A stretch of DNA of 64,000 bases from Mycobacteriaceae bacterium (lineage in GTDB: Bacteria > Pseudomonadota > Gammaproteobacteria > Burkholderiales > Burkholderiaceae_D), in NCBI GenBank assembly GCA_903970145.1, contig CAJCHO010000039.1, positions 1-64,000 on the forward strand, given 5' to 3'. The translations under genes and the position numbers were made by a program. The notes beneath the pieces were generated by a model, which saw only the letters and a program-made list of their open reading frames with translations, did not search any database and was not told the origin of the DNA. This document shows, piece after piece, positions 11,480-19,527 of the stretch (its first letter is position 1; every line of letters begins with the position of its first letter).

Positions 11480-12670
11480 ATGAAACGCAATCGCACCAAG
11501 TCTTCAACTCCACGACTCTCGCGGGAGGCCGAGCGCTTGGTCGCCGTGGCTTCGGGCCTGGCGGCCTCGGGCAGCAGGCTCGAGGACCGGTTCTGGGAGA
11601 AGCGTCTCTCCGAGCAGGTCATCCGTTTGCTCGAACACGGCACCGACAGTGCTCTCGAGACCGCGCTGGACCTTCTGTATCCGACCGAGGCACAAGCCTA
11701 CGACGTCCTGATCGACACCGCCGAGGCCCACTCCGAGAGCCTCGCCGTGGGTGATGCAGAGCTTTTGCTCATCGCAGCTCCGGTACTGGCCTGGTCGAAG
11801 TACTCGATCCCCTCTGGCGCCATGAAACCGGAACTCGTCGACGCCCTCTCCAGAGAGCTCGCCAAGTTGATTGCCGCCGCAGGCACGCAGCTTGCCGTCT
11901 CACCCTACCTGTATTCGATCGATCAGTTGCCGCAGCGCTTCTCGGCCACGCGCCAGCTCGCCCGCGAGCTGGGTCAGCATGCGCTGGACGGCCAACGCGT
12001 GGCACCGTCCCGCGGGGCGCTGCCTGAGACCGCCCCACTGCTCGCCGACACGCGCTATGTTCTTGCGGTCTTGGCGGCGCCTCTAGGTGGGCCGCTGTTC
12101 GCCTGGCAGGAGTTGGCCCTTGAGCGAATCGAGGGGCATACCAGCCGCGCGGCCGCTTTGGAAAAGTGGCGCGCAAGCTGTGGGCCGCTCTTGGCCGGTT
12201 TTCTGACCGGCTGCACGACCGAACTGCTCCTGCCTGACGCCTACCACGTCAGTTGCCGTGAATCGGACCGGGCGGTGCGCCCCTTTGGCATCCGCGCCGC
12301 AGTGGCCTTCCTCGAGACCGCGCTCGGCGTCGAGGCCCCTCGCCTGCGCGCGGTGGTCGCCCAGTTCGGTGCCGAGCGCGGCGAGGAATGCCGGATCGCC
12401 TTCACCCTTCTCGGCAGTAACGAGGTCCTGCATGGTGTCGTCTGGCCCCTCTTCGGACGCGAAGAAGGACCCGAGGCGGACGGCCCGCGCGAACAGATCG
12501 AGCTCCTCTTGCGCGACTGCCGCATCGAAGAGGTGATCCAGCTCGATCCCCTCTTTCCGCTGGAATTCTGCGAGGATTGCGGGGTACCGCTGTTCGCTGA
12601 CCCGCTCGGTGAGCTCGTGCATCCGGAACTGCCCGAGGACGCCGAACAACCGCGGGCGCATCTGCATTGA
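11480..12670 (+). CDS. DUF2863 family protein
   Basis: This 396-residue cytoplasmic protein of unknown function matches the DUF2863 family as I recall it, which is largely confined to Burkholderiales. Recognisable features are the N-terminus MKRNRTKSS, the block LAASGSRLEDRFWE, the core AYDVLIDTAE and LLIAAPVLAWSKYSIPSG, and an acidic tail with a CEDCGVPLF motif, where the two Cys might bind metal. No signal peptide or membrane helix is seen. The ATG at 11480 lies just after the acnA terminator; an in-frame TTG at 11453 would start inside that hairpin. Its stop overlaps the start of the MFS gene. Confidence 0.85.
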   Translation: MKRNRTKSSTPRLSREAERLVAVASGLAASGSRLEDRFWEKRLSEQVIRLLEHGTDSALETALDLLYPTEAQAYDVLIDTAEAHSESLAVGDAELLLIAAPVLAWSKYSIPSGAMKPELVDALSRELAKLIAAAGTQLAVSPYLYSIDQLPQRFSATRQLARELGQHALDGQRVAPSRGALPETAPLLADTRYVLAVLAAPLGGPLFAWQELALERIEGHTSRAAALEKWRASCGPLLAGFLTGCTTELLLPDAYHVSCRESDRAVRPFGIRAAVAFLETALGVEAPRLRAVVAQFGAERGEECRIAFTLLGSNEVLHGVVWPLFGREEGPEADGPREQIELLLRDCRIEEVIQLDPLFPLEFCEDCGVPLFADPLGELVHPELPEDAEQPRAHLH

Positions 12671-14238
12671 GCGCACCCACCTCCCCGGGACCGGCGCTCG
12701 AGCCCGCCGCGGTACGCTCGATCATCATCGGGCTGATGCTGGCGATCCTCCTGGGAGCGCTCGACCAGACCATCGTCTCGGTCGCCTTGCCCCGCATGGC
12801 CGAGCAGCTCCACGGATTCGAGCTTCTTGCCTGGGTCGTCTCGGGCTACCTCGTCGCCTCGACGGTCGCCACCCCCCTTTACGGCAAACTGGGCGACCTT
12901 TTCGGGCGGCGCGTGATGCTGCTACTGGCCATCGGCATCTTTCTCGTCGCCTCTTTGGCTTGTGCGATGGCGCAATCGATGCCTGAGCTGGTCGCAGCCC
13001 GGGTGGTCCAGGGTCTGGGGGGAGGCGGTCTGATCTCGATCTCCCAGACCATCATCGCCGACGTGGTATCGCTGCGCGAGCGTGGCCGCTACCAGGGCTA
13101 CATCAGCGGCGTCTATGCCGTCTCGAGCGTGGCAGGGCCTGTCGTCGGCGGTCTCTTGACGCACTACCTGTCCTGGCGCTGGTGTTTCTGGATCAATCTG
13201 GTGCTTGGGCCCATGGCCTTTCTGGTCTCGCGCCGGGCGCTCGCGCGTCTGCCGGTGCCCGGCGTGCGCCGGCCCATCGACTATCTAGGTGCCTTGCTCC
13301 TTTCAGCCGGATTGGCGGCGATGCTGATCGCCATCACGCGCGTGGGCCAGGGTCTGGCCTGGAGCGACTTGCACAACCTCGAGCTGCTTTTCGGCTCGGC
13401 GCTGACCCTCGTCGTATTCATCGCCTGGGAGACCCGGACCGCCGAGCCGATCCTGCCCTTGCCGCTCTTTCGGATCCCGGCTGTCGCCTTGTGCTGTGCT
13501 GTCCTTTTTCTCGCGTACTTCAACCTCATCGCGATGTCGGTGCTCATGCCCCTGCGATTTCAGATCGTCGGTGCCGTCGCAGCCGATGCAGCGGCCTGGA
13601 GGCTCGTACCCCTGTCCTTGATGATTCCCTGCGGCGCCTTTTGCGCCGGACGGGTGATGGTCAAGACCGGTCGCTACCGGCCGGTCCAGATGGTCGGAGC
13701 ATTCCTGGTTCCCTTGGCCATGTTCGCCATCGCGATCGTCGACATCCGCTCGGTCGGACTGACCGCCTTGGCGATGGGGCTGGCAGGTCTTGGAATCGGT
13801 TTGCAGTTCCCCTCCTCGTTGGTCGCGGTGCAAAATGCCGTCCCGCCGCACAATATCGGCGTCGCCACCGCGGCGACTGCGCTCTTTCGCTCCCTCGGAG
13901 GCGCGATCGGGATCGCCGTTTTGAGCACGGTCCTCCTGGCAAGCCTCTACGGGGGCAGCAACGCGGACGGGACCCCTGTGGCCGGGGCAGAGATCCTGCA
14001 CAACATGATGGCAGAGATCGGCTCGGGCGAATTCAGTCGGGATGGCGCAATCCAGGCGAGCGCAGAGGCTGCCTTCGAGCGCATCTTCATGATCGGTGCG
14101 CTGGTTGCCCTCATCCCGTTCGGCCTGACCTTCTTCATACCGGACAGTACGTTAAGCGGGCGGGTCAGGACCGAGCCCGAGGAGGGCACGACCGAGGGCA
14201 AGACCGCAGTGCTTCCCAAGCCATCCGGTGGCGCGTAA
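12667..14238 (+). CDS. MFS exporter of the DHA2 (EmrB/QacA) family
   Basis: This 523-residue inner-membrane exporter is predicted to be proton-driven, with 14 hydrophobic segments as expected for DHA2. Helix 1 carries the motif GALDQTIVSVALPRM, the family-typical LDxTIVNVALP pattern. The motif-A loop reads GKLGDLFGRR, and GLGGGGLISIS and GPVVGGLLTHYLSWRWCFWIN mark helices 4-6. The likely start is a TTG at 12667 that overlaps the DUF2863 stop (TTGA), suggesting coupling. The substrate cannot be read from the sequence; family members export drugs, dyes or acids. The last 30 residues are a polar cytoplasmic tail. Confidence 0.92.
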   Translation: MSAPTSPGPALEPAAVRSIIIGLMLAILLGALDQTIVSVALPRMAEQLHGFELLAWVVSGYLVASTVATPLYGKLGDLFGRRVMLLLAIGIFLVASLACAMAQSMPELVAARVVQGLGGGGLISISQTIIADVVSLRERGRYQGYISGVYAVSSVAGPVVGGLLTHYLSWRWCFWINLVLGPMAFLVSRRALARLPVPGVRRPIDYLGALLLSAGLAAMLIAITRVGQGLAWSDLHNLELLFGSALTLVVFIAWETRTAEPILPLPLFRIPAVALCCAVLFLAYFNLIAMSVLMPLRFQIVGAVAADAAAWRLVPLSLMIPCGAFCAGRVMVKTGRYRPVQMVGAFLVPLAMFAIAIVDIRSVGLTALAMGLAGLGIGLQFPSSLVAVQNAVPPHNIGVATAATALFRSLGGAIGIAVLSTVLLASLYGGSNADGTPVAGAEILHNMMAEIGSGEFSRDGAIQASAEAAFERIFMIGALVALIPFGLTFFIPDSTLSGRVRTEPEEGTTEGKTAVLPKPSGGA

Positions 14239-14247
14239 AGAGTCACG

Positions 14248-15873
14248 ATGAAGCCCTGCCGGACCCTTCGCACCCTTCGCACCCTTCGCACCCTTCGGAC
14301 CCTTCGGACCCTTCGCAATCTCCTCGCCGGAGTGGTCCTTTGCGGCTCCGGGCTTGCTGCTCTTCCCGCTTGCCAGGCACAGACTCTGCGCATCGGGATG
14401 TCGGCCGATGTCACCTCGATCGATCCGCAGTGGAACAACTCCGGGCCCAATGTCGCGGTATCGACGCACATCTTCGAAGCCCTGACGCTGACGGATAAGA
14501 ATGGACGGCTCGTGCCGGGACTGGCGACGAGTTGGCGCGCAGTCGATCCTCTCACCTGGGAGATCAAACTACGTGAGGGGGTCAAGTTCCATGACGGTGG
14601 CGATTTCACCGCCGAAGACGTCGTCTATTCCCTGGAGAGACCCACCACGCTCTCGGGCAGCCCCGGACCCTTCACCCAGTTCGTCAAGGCGATCGTGGGG
14701 ATGCGGATCATCGACCCCCATACCGTCCGGCTCAAGACGGCTCAACCCTATGTCCTTTTGCCCTACGACCTGAACTCGATCTTCATCCTCTCGAAAAAGC
14801 GCGCCCAGGGTGCAAGCCAGGCCGACTTCGACAGCGGGCGTGCGGCGATCGGCACAGGTCCCTACCAGTTCGTGCGCTTTGCCCGCGGTGATGCGATCGA
14901 ACTCGTGCGCAATCCGGCCTATTGGGGCGCAAAGCCTGCCTGGGAGAAGGTCACGCTGCGCCTTCTGACATCCGATGCACCGCGCATCGCGGCGCTCTTG
15001 TCGGGCGATGTCGATGTCATCGAGAACGTACCCCCTCAAGATGTCGAGACCTTAAAGCGCAATCCGCAGTTCAAGGTCGACCAGCAGATCTCCTGGCGTA
15101 CGCTTTTCTGGCATATGGATCAATGGCGCGACGTCTCACCGGACATCACCGACCGCGACGGCAAGCTCCTCCCGCACAATCCCCTGAAGGATAGCCGGGT
15201 GCGTCTGGCCATCTCCAAGGCGATCAACCGCGAGGCGATCGTCGCGCGCGTCATGGAGAACCTCGCAGTGACCGGCTCGAACCTGGTCTCGCCGGGGATC
15301 TTCGGCCACAACGATGCGATCCCTGTCGAGGCCTACGATCCCGAAGGAGCCAAGCAGCTACTCGCCCAGGCGGGCTATCCGACGGGCTTTAAGATGACGC
15401 TGCACTCACCGAACAACCGCTATGTCAACGACGTCAAGGTCGCAGAGGCTGTCGCTGGGATGCTCTCGCGCGTGGGCATCACCTCGACCGTGTCAGCCGA
15501 GCCCTGGAGCACTTACCTCCCCAAGGCCCGCGCGGGCACGTTCAGCTTTGCCTTGGTGGGCTGGGGATCGAGTCTGGGTGACAACACGCTCAAGGCCCAT
15601 CTGGCGACACCCGACGAGGCCAAGGGGTACGGCACGTGGAACATGGGGCGCTCGAGCAATCCTGAACTCGACCGGATGCTCGATCGGGATTTCCAGATCT
15701 TCGATGACGCGTTGCGCGAGAAAAGCGCGCGCGAGATGATGGCCGTGGGCCTGAAGGACAATCCCGTGATCGTCCTTTATCACCAGATCGCCAGTTGGGC
15801 GATGAAAAAGGGGATCCGCTATCCGGGACGAGTCGATGAGTTCACGCTCGCCCAGCAGTTCGAGCCGAACTAG
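14248..15873 (+). CDS. ABC transporter substrate-binding protein, family 5 (peptide/nickel type)
   Basis: This 541-residue periplasmic solute-binding protein belongs to the DppA/OppA/NikA group. The N-terminus is a signal peptide whose basic n-region is six tandem TLR tripeptides, encoded by a 9-bp DNA repeat; the hydrophobic core is LLAGVVLCGSGLAALPA. The mature part starts with QTLRIGMSADVTSIDPQ. It continues with W.IKLREGVKFHDGGDFTAEDVVYSL and GTGPYQF, all typical of SBP_bac_5. No permease or ATPase genes adjoin it, so the transporter is encoded elsewhere or the protein is an orphan binder. The start lies 10 bp after the MFS stop. Confidence 0.93.
   Translation: MKPCRTLRTLRTLRTLRTLRTLRNLLAGVVLCGSGLAALPACQAQTLRIGMSADVTSIDPQWNNSGPNVAVSTHIFEALTLTDKNGRLVPGLATSWRAVDPLTWEIKLREGVKFHDGGDFTAEDVVYSLERPTTLSGSPGPFTQFVKAIVGMRIIDPHTVRLKTAQPYVLLPYDLNSIFILSKKRAQGASQADFDSGRAAIGTGPYQFVRFARGDAIELVRNPAYWGAKPAWEKVTLRLLTSDAPRIAALLSGDVDVIENVPPQDVETLKRNPQFKVDQQISWRTLFWHMDQWRDVSPDITDRDGKLLPHNPLKDSRVRLAISKAINREAIVARVMENLAVTGSNLVSPGIFGHNDAIPVEAYDPEGAKQLLAQAGYPTGFKMTLHSPNNRYVNDVKVAEAVAGMLSRVGITSTVSAEPWSTYLPKARAGTFSFALVGWGSSLGDNTLKAHLATPDEAKGYGTWNMGRSSNPELDRMLDRDFQIFDDALREKSAREMMAVGLKDNPVIVLYHQIASWAMKKGIRYPGRVDEFTLAQQFEPN
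14263..14316 (+). repeat. 9-bp tandem array A, six units of ACCCTTCGC/G
   Basis: Six exact 9-bp units lie head to tail; units 4 and 5 end in G instead of C. The array is in frame with the binding-protein gene, each unit encoding Thr-Leu-Arg, and forms the n-region of its signal peptide. Because a unit is three codons, gain or loss would change signal-peptide length without a frameshift. It shares its period and ACC-nnn-Cnn form with arrays B (20105-20167) and C (31959-31994). Confidence 0.93.
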
Positions 15874-16254
15874 GTGCCCGGGGTCCAGGCGGTGGCTTGA
15901 CGTGGATAAGCTGGGCCCCAAGTGTGGTCGCCTTTTTCTGCCCCATCGAGCCGTATTCCAGCAACGGGAGGTGGTCTTCTCTCTTGGCGCCAAAGAATTT
16001 GAGCTATTTTTGGCCCAATATTGTATTTTACGAGCCCTATTTGGCTCAAGTATCCAATAGGAGCCTTTTGCTTTGAAGCCAGAGCATGGCATCCGCGCCG
16101 GGCTAACGCCTGACTTGGATGTGGCTTGCTGTAGCAGGTTTTCCTTCGGGCCAGAGCCTTCGATCATATCCCGGTGCGCGATGCAAACCGCCCCGGTTCC
16201 CTTTCGCTTGGCTCTTGGCCGGCTCCTGGAAATCGGACCTTTCAGGAGCAGCGC
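15874..16254. other. intergenic stretch with an AT-rich patch, no gene seen
   Basis: No convincing gene lies in these 381 bp. Positions 15990-16065 are clearly AT-richer than the surroundings. They contain two similar boxes (TTTGGCCCAATATT and TTTGGCTCAAGTAT) and a small palindrome, GAGCC-6 bp-GGCTC, near 16040. This could be an old operator region of the decayed element that follows. Confidence 0.5.
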
Positions 16255-16673
16255 ATGGCGAAGCTCAAACTCACCAAGACCGTCGTTGACGCGCGGCGCA
16301 ACCGCAGACCTGTGACCTCGAACTCCGGGACACGCTCGTTCCGGGCTTCTTGTGCAAGGTTACACCAGCCGGCCACAAGGTTTTCATGCTTCAGTACCGC
16401 ACGAACTCCGGCGTGCGGCGAAAGCCCAAGCTCGGCCAGTTCGGCGAATTGACCGTCGAGCAGGCCCGATCGCTTGCACAGGACTGGCTTGCCGAAATCC
16501 GGCGTGGCGGCGACCCCGGACAGGACAAGGCCGAGACCCGCAAGGCGCCAACCGTCAAGGAGTTGTGCGGCCGGTTCATGGAGGACCACTCCAAGCTGCA
16601 CAACAAGCCGAGCACGCAGAAAAGCTACCCGTACCAGATCGACAATGAGCCACATGGCAGGCGAATCGCCTGA
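16255..16673 (+). pseudogene. decayed tyrosine-recombinase integrase, N-terminal arm-binding part only
   Basis: This is the remnant of a phage/island-type integrase with the DUF4102 arm-DNA-binding domain. It opens at an ATG with a good CAGGAG site and reads MAKLKLTKTVVDA. One frameshift near 16305-16312 then moves the match into another frame, which continues DLELRDTLVPGF, KVTPAGHKVFMLQYRTNSG, RRKPKLGQFGELTVEQARSL and PTVKELCGRFMEDHS. The match ends after STQKSYPYQIDN near 16650. The core-binding and catalytic domains with the R-H-R-Y residues are absent, so the gene cannot be functional. It is evidence that a mobile element once sat here. Confidence 0.85.
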
Positions 16674-16859
16674 AATGCTTTGCGATGATCTGATGCCGCA
16701 CTGAGCCGAGGCCCTTCAAATCAATCCAATCGGAACGTGCAGCGCGCATTTCAGGGCACGCCCGATGGCCCGGCAGCCACTGCAGGGAGACTTGCCATTG
16801 CGGAACAAAGCGGAACGAAGCGAAACGCGTGCCGACGGCGAGGAAGTTGCCGACGACAT

Positions 16860-17019
16860 TCCGCGCGTTTCTCATTCCATTTGTATCGCTCACTAAATCG
16901 CGCTTCAAGGACAAGTTCGGGATGATCCTTGGCGATGCGGATCAGGGCTTGCGCTGCGCCCGAAGGGGAACGATGCCCCTGCTCCCACTCCTGCAGAGTC
17001 CGCTTTGAGATGCTGAGCG
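16860..17019 (-). pseudogene. remnant of an XRE/HigA-type antitoxin helix-turn-helix
   Basis: On the minus strand the sequence directly after the CHRD stop reads SISKRTLQEWEQGHRSPSG then AAQALIRIAKDHPEL. This is the recognition helix and following helices of HigA/XRE-type antitoxins, which usually run SKRTLQEWEQGRRxPSGAAxxLL. The N-terminal half and start codon are missing, because the CHRD gene begins abruptly one base away. The fragment is too short to fold as a full DNA-binding domain. It lies 190 bp from the integrase scrap and is probably part of the same decayed island. Confidence 0.75.
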
Positions 17020-17020
17020 C

Positions 17021-17458
17021 CTATTGACTGACCATCTGTCCGCGGATTTCGCCGCCAGGGTTTGCTGCGGTGTGGACATTGAAATACCACTTCCCCGCGA
17101 GCAGATCCGAAGCCTGATCCGAGGTCAGGGTCGCGTCGCCCGAAATCGGGCTCTCGAGGCTGCCCTTCAGGCCCACGGCCACTCCTGCATTGACCCCGAC
17201 TGCTGCGGGGCCATGAAAATGCGCCGCCGTCGCCGGGCCGGTGAGATCCTTATAGTTCACGAGATAATGCAGCTGCTTGCTCTTGGTATCGAAGGTCGCT
17301 TGTACGGTGCCTGTGGCCTTACTACTCTTCGGCGGCACTTCGGCCGCAGGGTTTAAGGCCGCGACCAGCACCAGGGTTTCCGCCTGTGCGGCCGCGCCGC
17401 CCACAACGAGACCTGCGACGAGCACGAAGCTCTTCATTACGGATGGGAAACGGGTCAT
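17021..17458 (-). CDS. CHRD-domain protein, exported
   Basis: This 145-residue protein has an N-terminal signal peptide (about residues 1-26, core FVLVAGLVVGGAAAQA) followed by one CHRD domain. Family marks are LNPAAEVPPKSSKATGT, AAHFHGPAAVGVNAGV and the end WYFNVHTAANPGGEIRGQM. CHRD domains occur in chordin and in many secreted bacterial proteins; their role is not established, and metal binding by the conserved His residues has been suggested. The ATG at 17458 is preferred to one at 17470 because GGAG lies 6 bp before it. The stop codon abuts the antitoxin remnant. Confidence 0.9.
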   Translation of the reverse strand: MTRFPSVMKSFVLVAGLVVGGAAAQAETLVLVAALNPAAEVPPKSSKATGTVQATFDTKSKQLHYLVNYKDLTGPATAAHFHGPAAVGVNAGVAVGLKGSLESPISGDATLTSDQASDLLAGKWYFNVHTAANPGGEIRGQMVSQ

Positions 17459-17587
17459 ATTGAACTCCATGCGAGGTGGTAAGAAGGGGGACTGATAGCC
17501 AGGGGGCCCTTGGCTTGTTCTTCTCCAGCCCCGGCCTCCGCGTCGACACCTTAGTGCAACTGCCCCGACCGTGCAAGCGAGCTGCTC

Positions 17588-18739
17588 CTACCCTCCTCCA
17601 GAGGGACGACTGGCGGCAATGCTGCGCAAGTGCTCGACGATCGGAAAGAGCGCCGCTGCACCCAACCGCTTGCTGCGCGCGCCGTTCCAGCCGACGGCTG
17701 GATCGGGCAACTCTGCATTGTCCTTAAAGGGCATCTCAAGCGTGAGCGATAGGCAGCCGAATTCCTGGCCGACCCATTTCGAGGCAAGCTTTAGGGCATC
17801 GATGCTGTACTTCCCCGGCGGATAGCCGACCCGGTCCTGGAAATCGGGAGAGGCAGCCTTGAACGACCTGATGAACGCCGCCTGCTGCTCGGACTGGGCC
17901 GCGCTGAAACCCGGCAACATCTCGCTACCGGCCACGAAAACGTAAGGCAGGGCTTCGTCGCCATGCACGTCCAAAAAGAGTGCGACCCCTTCGGACTGCA
18001 TCTTGGCTCGTACCGTATACACCTCGGGGCTGTTCTGCAAAGAAGGGGTCATCCACTCCCGGTTCAGATTCGCACCCTTTGCGTTGGTGCGCAGATTGCC
18101 GCGCACCGAACCATCCGGATTCATGTTGGGCACGATGCAAAATTCCGCATGCGTGAGCGCCAGACGGGCGAGCGGATCGCTCGGATCGAGAACTCGCTCG
18201 ATCAATCCTTCGACGAACCATTCGGCCATCGTCTCACCGGGGTGCTGGCGCGCGATGACCCATACGCGGCGCGCGGCGCTTGCACTGCCGATGCGCACCA
18301 GATCGAGGTCATGTCCATCCGCGGTCATCGCGAGATGCTCGATCCGCACCAAAGGCGAGGCCGCGATGCGCCCCAAAAGCCCAAGGTGGCGTTCCCACGA
18401 ATAAGGCTCGAAGTAGGCGAAGTAGATACTGTCCTGCTCGGGGACATGACGCACCGTGAGCACGCCTTCCTCGTAGCGGGTGGGCACGCGGAACCAGTGC
18501 TCGCGGTCGTACGAGGCAACCGCCTGGTAGCCGTCCCATCCCTTGGGATAGGTGCACTCGGCCGCGTTCAGAAAGCGTATCGAGGTCGTCTGCCCGCGCG
18601 CACCCGAGAGGCGAAAATGAAACCATTGCGTGAAATTCTCGTGGCTGTCGCGGCGCACGCGCAGCTCGATCGCATCGGCGCGCTCGGCCCTGACGACTTC
18701 GATGGCTCCCGAATCGAACCCGCTACTGATCTGGATCAT
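17588..18739 (-). CDS. M14 zinc carboxypeptidase, cytosolic carboxypeptidase (CCP) type
   Basis: This 383-residue protein has no signal peptide and is probably cytoplasmic. An N-terminal beta domain (about 1-120) precedes an M14 catalytic domain. The zinc ligands are His166 and Glu169 in RQHPGETMAEW and His259 in LDVHGDE. The substrate-binding NMNPDGSVRGNLRTN and NLNREW sit near residue 205-228, and the catalytic Glu is expected at 335 in TLEMPF. This layout matches the bacterial CCP-like group related to eukaryotic deglutamylases; its bacterial substrate is unknown. Its ATG overlaps the yaaA stop by four bases (ATGA), so the two genes are co-translated. Confidence 0.92.
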   Translation of the reverse strand: MIQISSGFDSGAIEVVRAERADAIELRVRRDSHENFTQWFHFRLSGARGQTTSIRFLNAAECTYPKGWDGYQAVASYDREHWFRVPTRYEEGVLTVRHVPEQDSIYFAYFEPYSWERHLGLLGRIAASPLVRIEHLAMTADGHDLDLVRIGSASAARRVWVIARQHPGETMAEWFVEGLIERVLDPSDPLARLALTHAEFCIVPNMNPDGSVRGNLRTNAKGANLNREWMTPSLQNSPEVYTVRAKMQSEGVALFLDVHGDEALPYVFVAGSEMLPGFSAAQSEQQAAFIRSFKAASPDFQDRVGYPPGKYSIDALKLASKWVGQEFGCLSLTLEMPFKDNAELPDPAVGWNGARSKRLGAAALFPIVEHLRSIAASRPSGGG

Positions 18740-19527
18740 GCCCCGTTCTCCCGGTTACGTCGAAATCGCCACACCGTCTCACTCGATGCTGCACGGGCAA
18801 ATTGGTAGCCCTCCTCGCTGAACTGCAAGAGCGCCGCGGGATCGGTATGGCCCCCGGCGATCGCATAGCGGGTCATGAGACCGCGGGCGCGCTTGGCGAA
18901 GAAACTCACGACCTGGTAGCGACCCGCCTTGCATTCCTCAAAAACGGGGGTCACAACAGGGTGGGCGAGTGCCTTGGTATCGACCACCTTGAAGTATTCG
19001 TCCGAGGCGAGATTGACGATGACGCCGCCACCGCGCCTGCCGCGCAGGGCATCGACTTCGCGGTTCAAGGCCGCGGTCACAGTCGGACTCCAGAAGCGAT
19101 ACAGGTTCTCGGCCTGCGCGATGCGAAGACGTGTGCCCATCTCCAGGCGATACGGCTCGATCCGGTCGAGCGGGCGTAGAATTCCGTACAATCCCGAAAG
19201 GATGCGCAGATGGTCCTGGGCGAAGCGAATCTCGGCCCTATTCAGGCGTGCGGCCCGCAATCCCTCGTAGACGTCCCCATCGAAGGCAAAGACCGCTTGC
19301 TTGCCGCCCGCGTCCTCGGCACCCTGCCAGTTCCGGTAACGCGTGACGTTGAGTTCGGCCAAGGCCGGGCTGATCTGCATCAAGGCGCCGAGCTTACGGG
19401 GCGAGAATTTGCGCAGACGCCCCATGATCTGTTTGGAGCGGTCGATCCATTGCGGTTCGGTCACAAGAGCCACCGGTGGGGGCGAGTCGAAATCCAGAGT
19501 CTTGGCAGGAGAGATCAGAATAAGCAT
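18736..19527 (-). CDS. yaaA: peroxide stress protein YaaA
   Basis: This is a UPF0246/YaaA family protein of 263 residues. In E. coli, YaaA limits intracellular free iron and protects DNA during H2O2 stress. Family signatures are MLILISPAKTLDF at the start, AVFAFDGDVYEGL, LRILSGLYGILRPLD, VNLASDEYF and the C-terminal FFAKRARGLMTRY. The ATG at 19527 fits the universal N-terminus; the frame is open to 19560 but the extra residues are atypical. It is the first gene of a two-gene unit with the M14 peptidase and is divergent from the PIN gene. Confidence 0.95.
   Translation of the reverse strand: MLILISPAKTLDFDSPPPVALVTEPQWIDRSKQIMGRLRKFSPRKLGALMQISPALAELNVTRYRNWQGAEDAGGKQAVFAFDGDVYEGLRAARLNRAEIRFAQDHLRILSGLYGILRPLDRIEPYRLEMGTRLRIAQAENLYRFWSPTVTAALNREVDALRGRRGGGVIVNLASDEYFKVVDTKALAHPVVTPVFEECKAGRYQVVSFFAKRARGLMTRYAIAGGHTDPAALLQFSEEGYQFARAASSETVWRFRRNRENGA

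Noticed and set aside
13182-14498. 438-codon plus-strand frame over the end of the MFS gene
   Set aside because: Seven-fold HPSHPS and SDPSDP-like repeats in it come from array A read in the wrong frame; the MFS frame has clear membrane segments.
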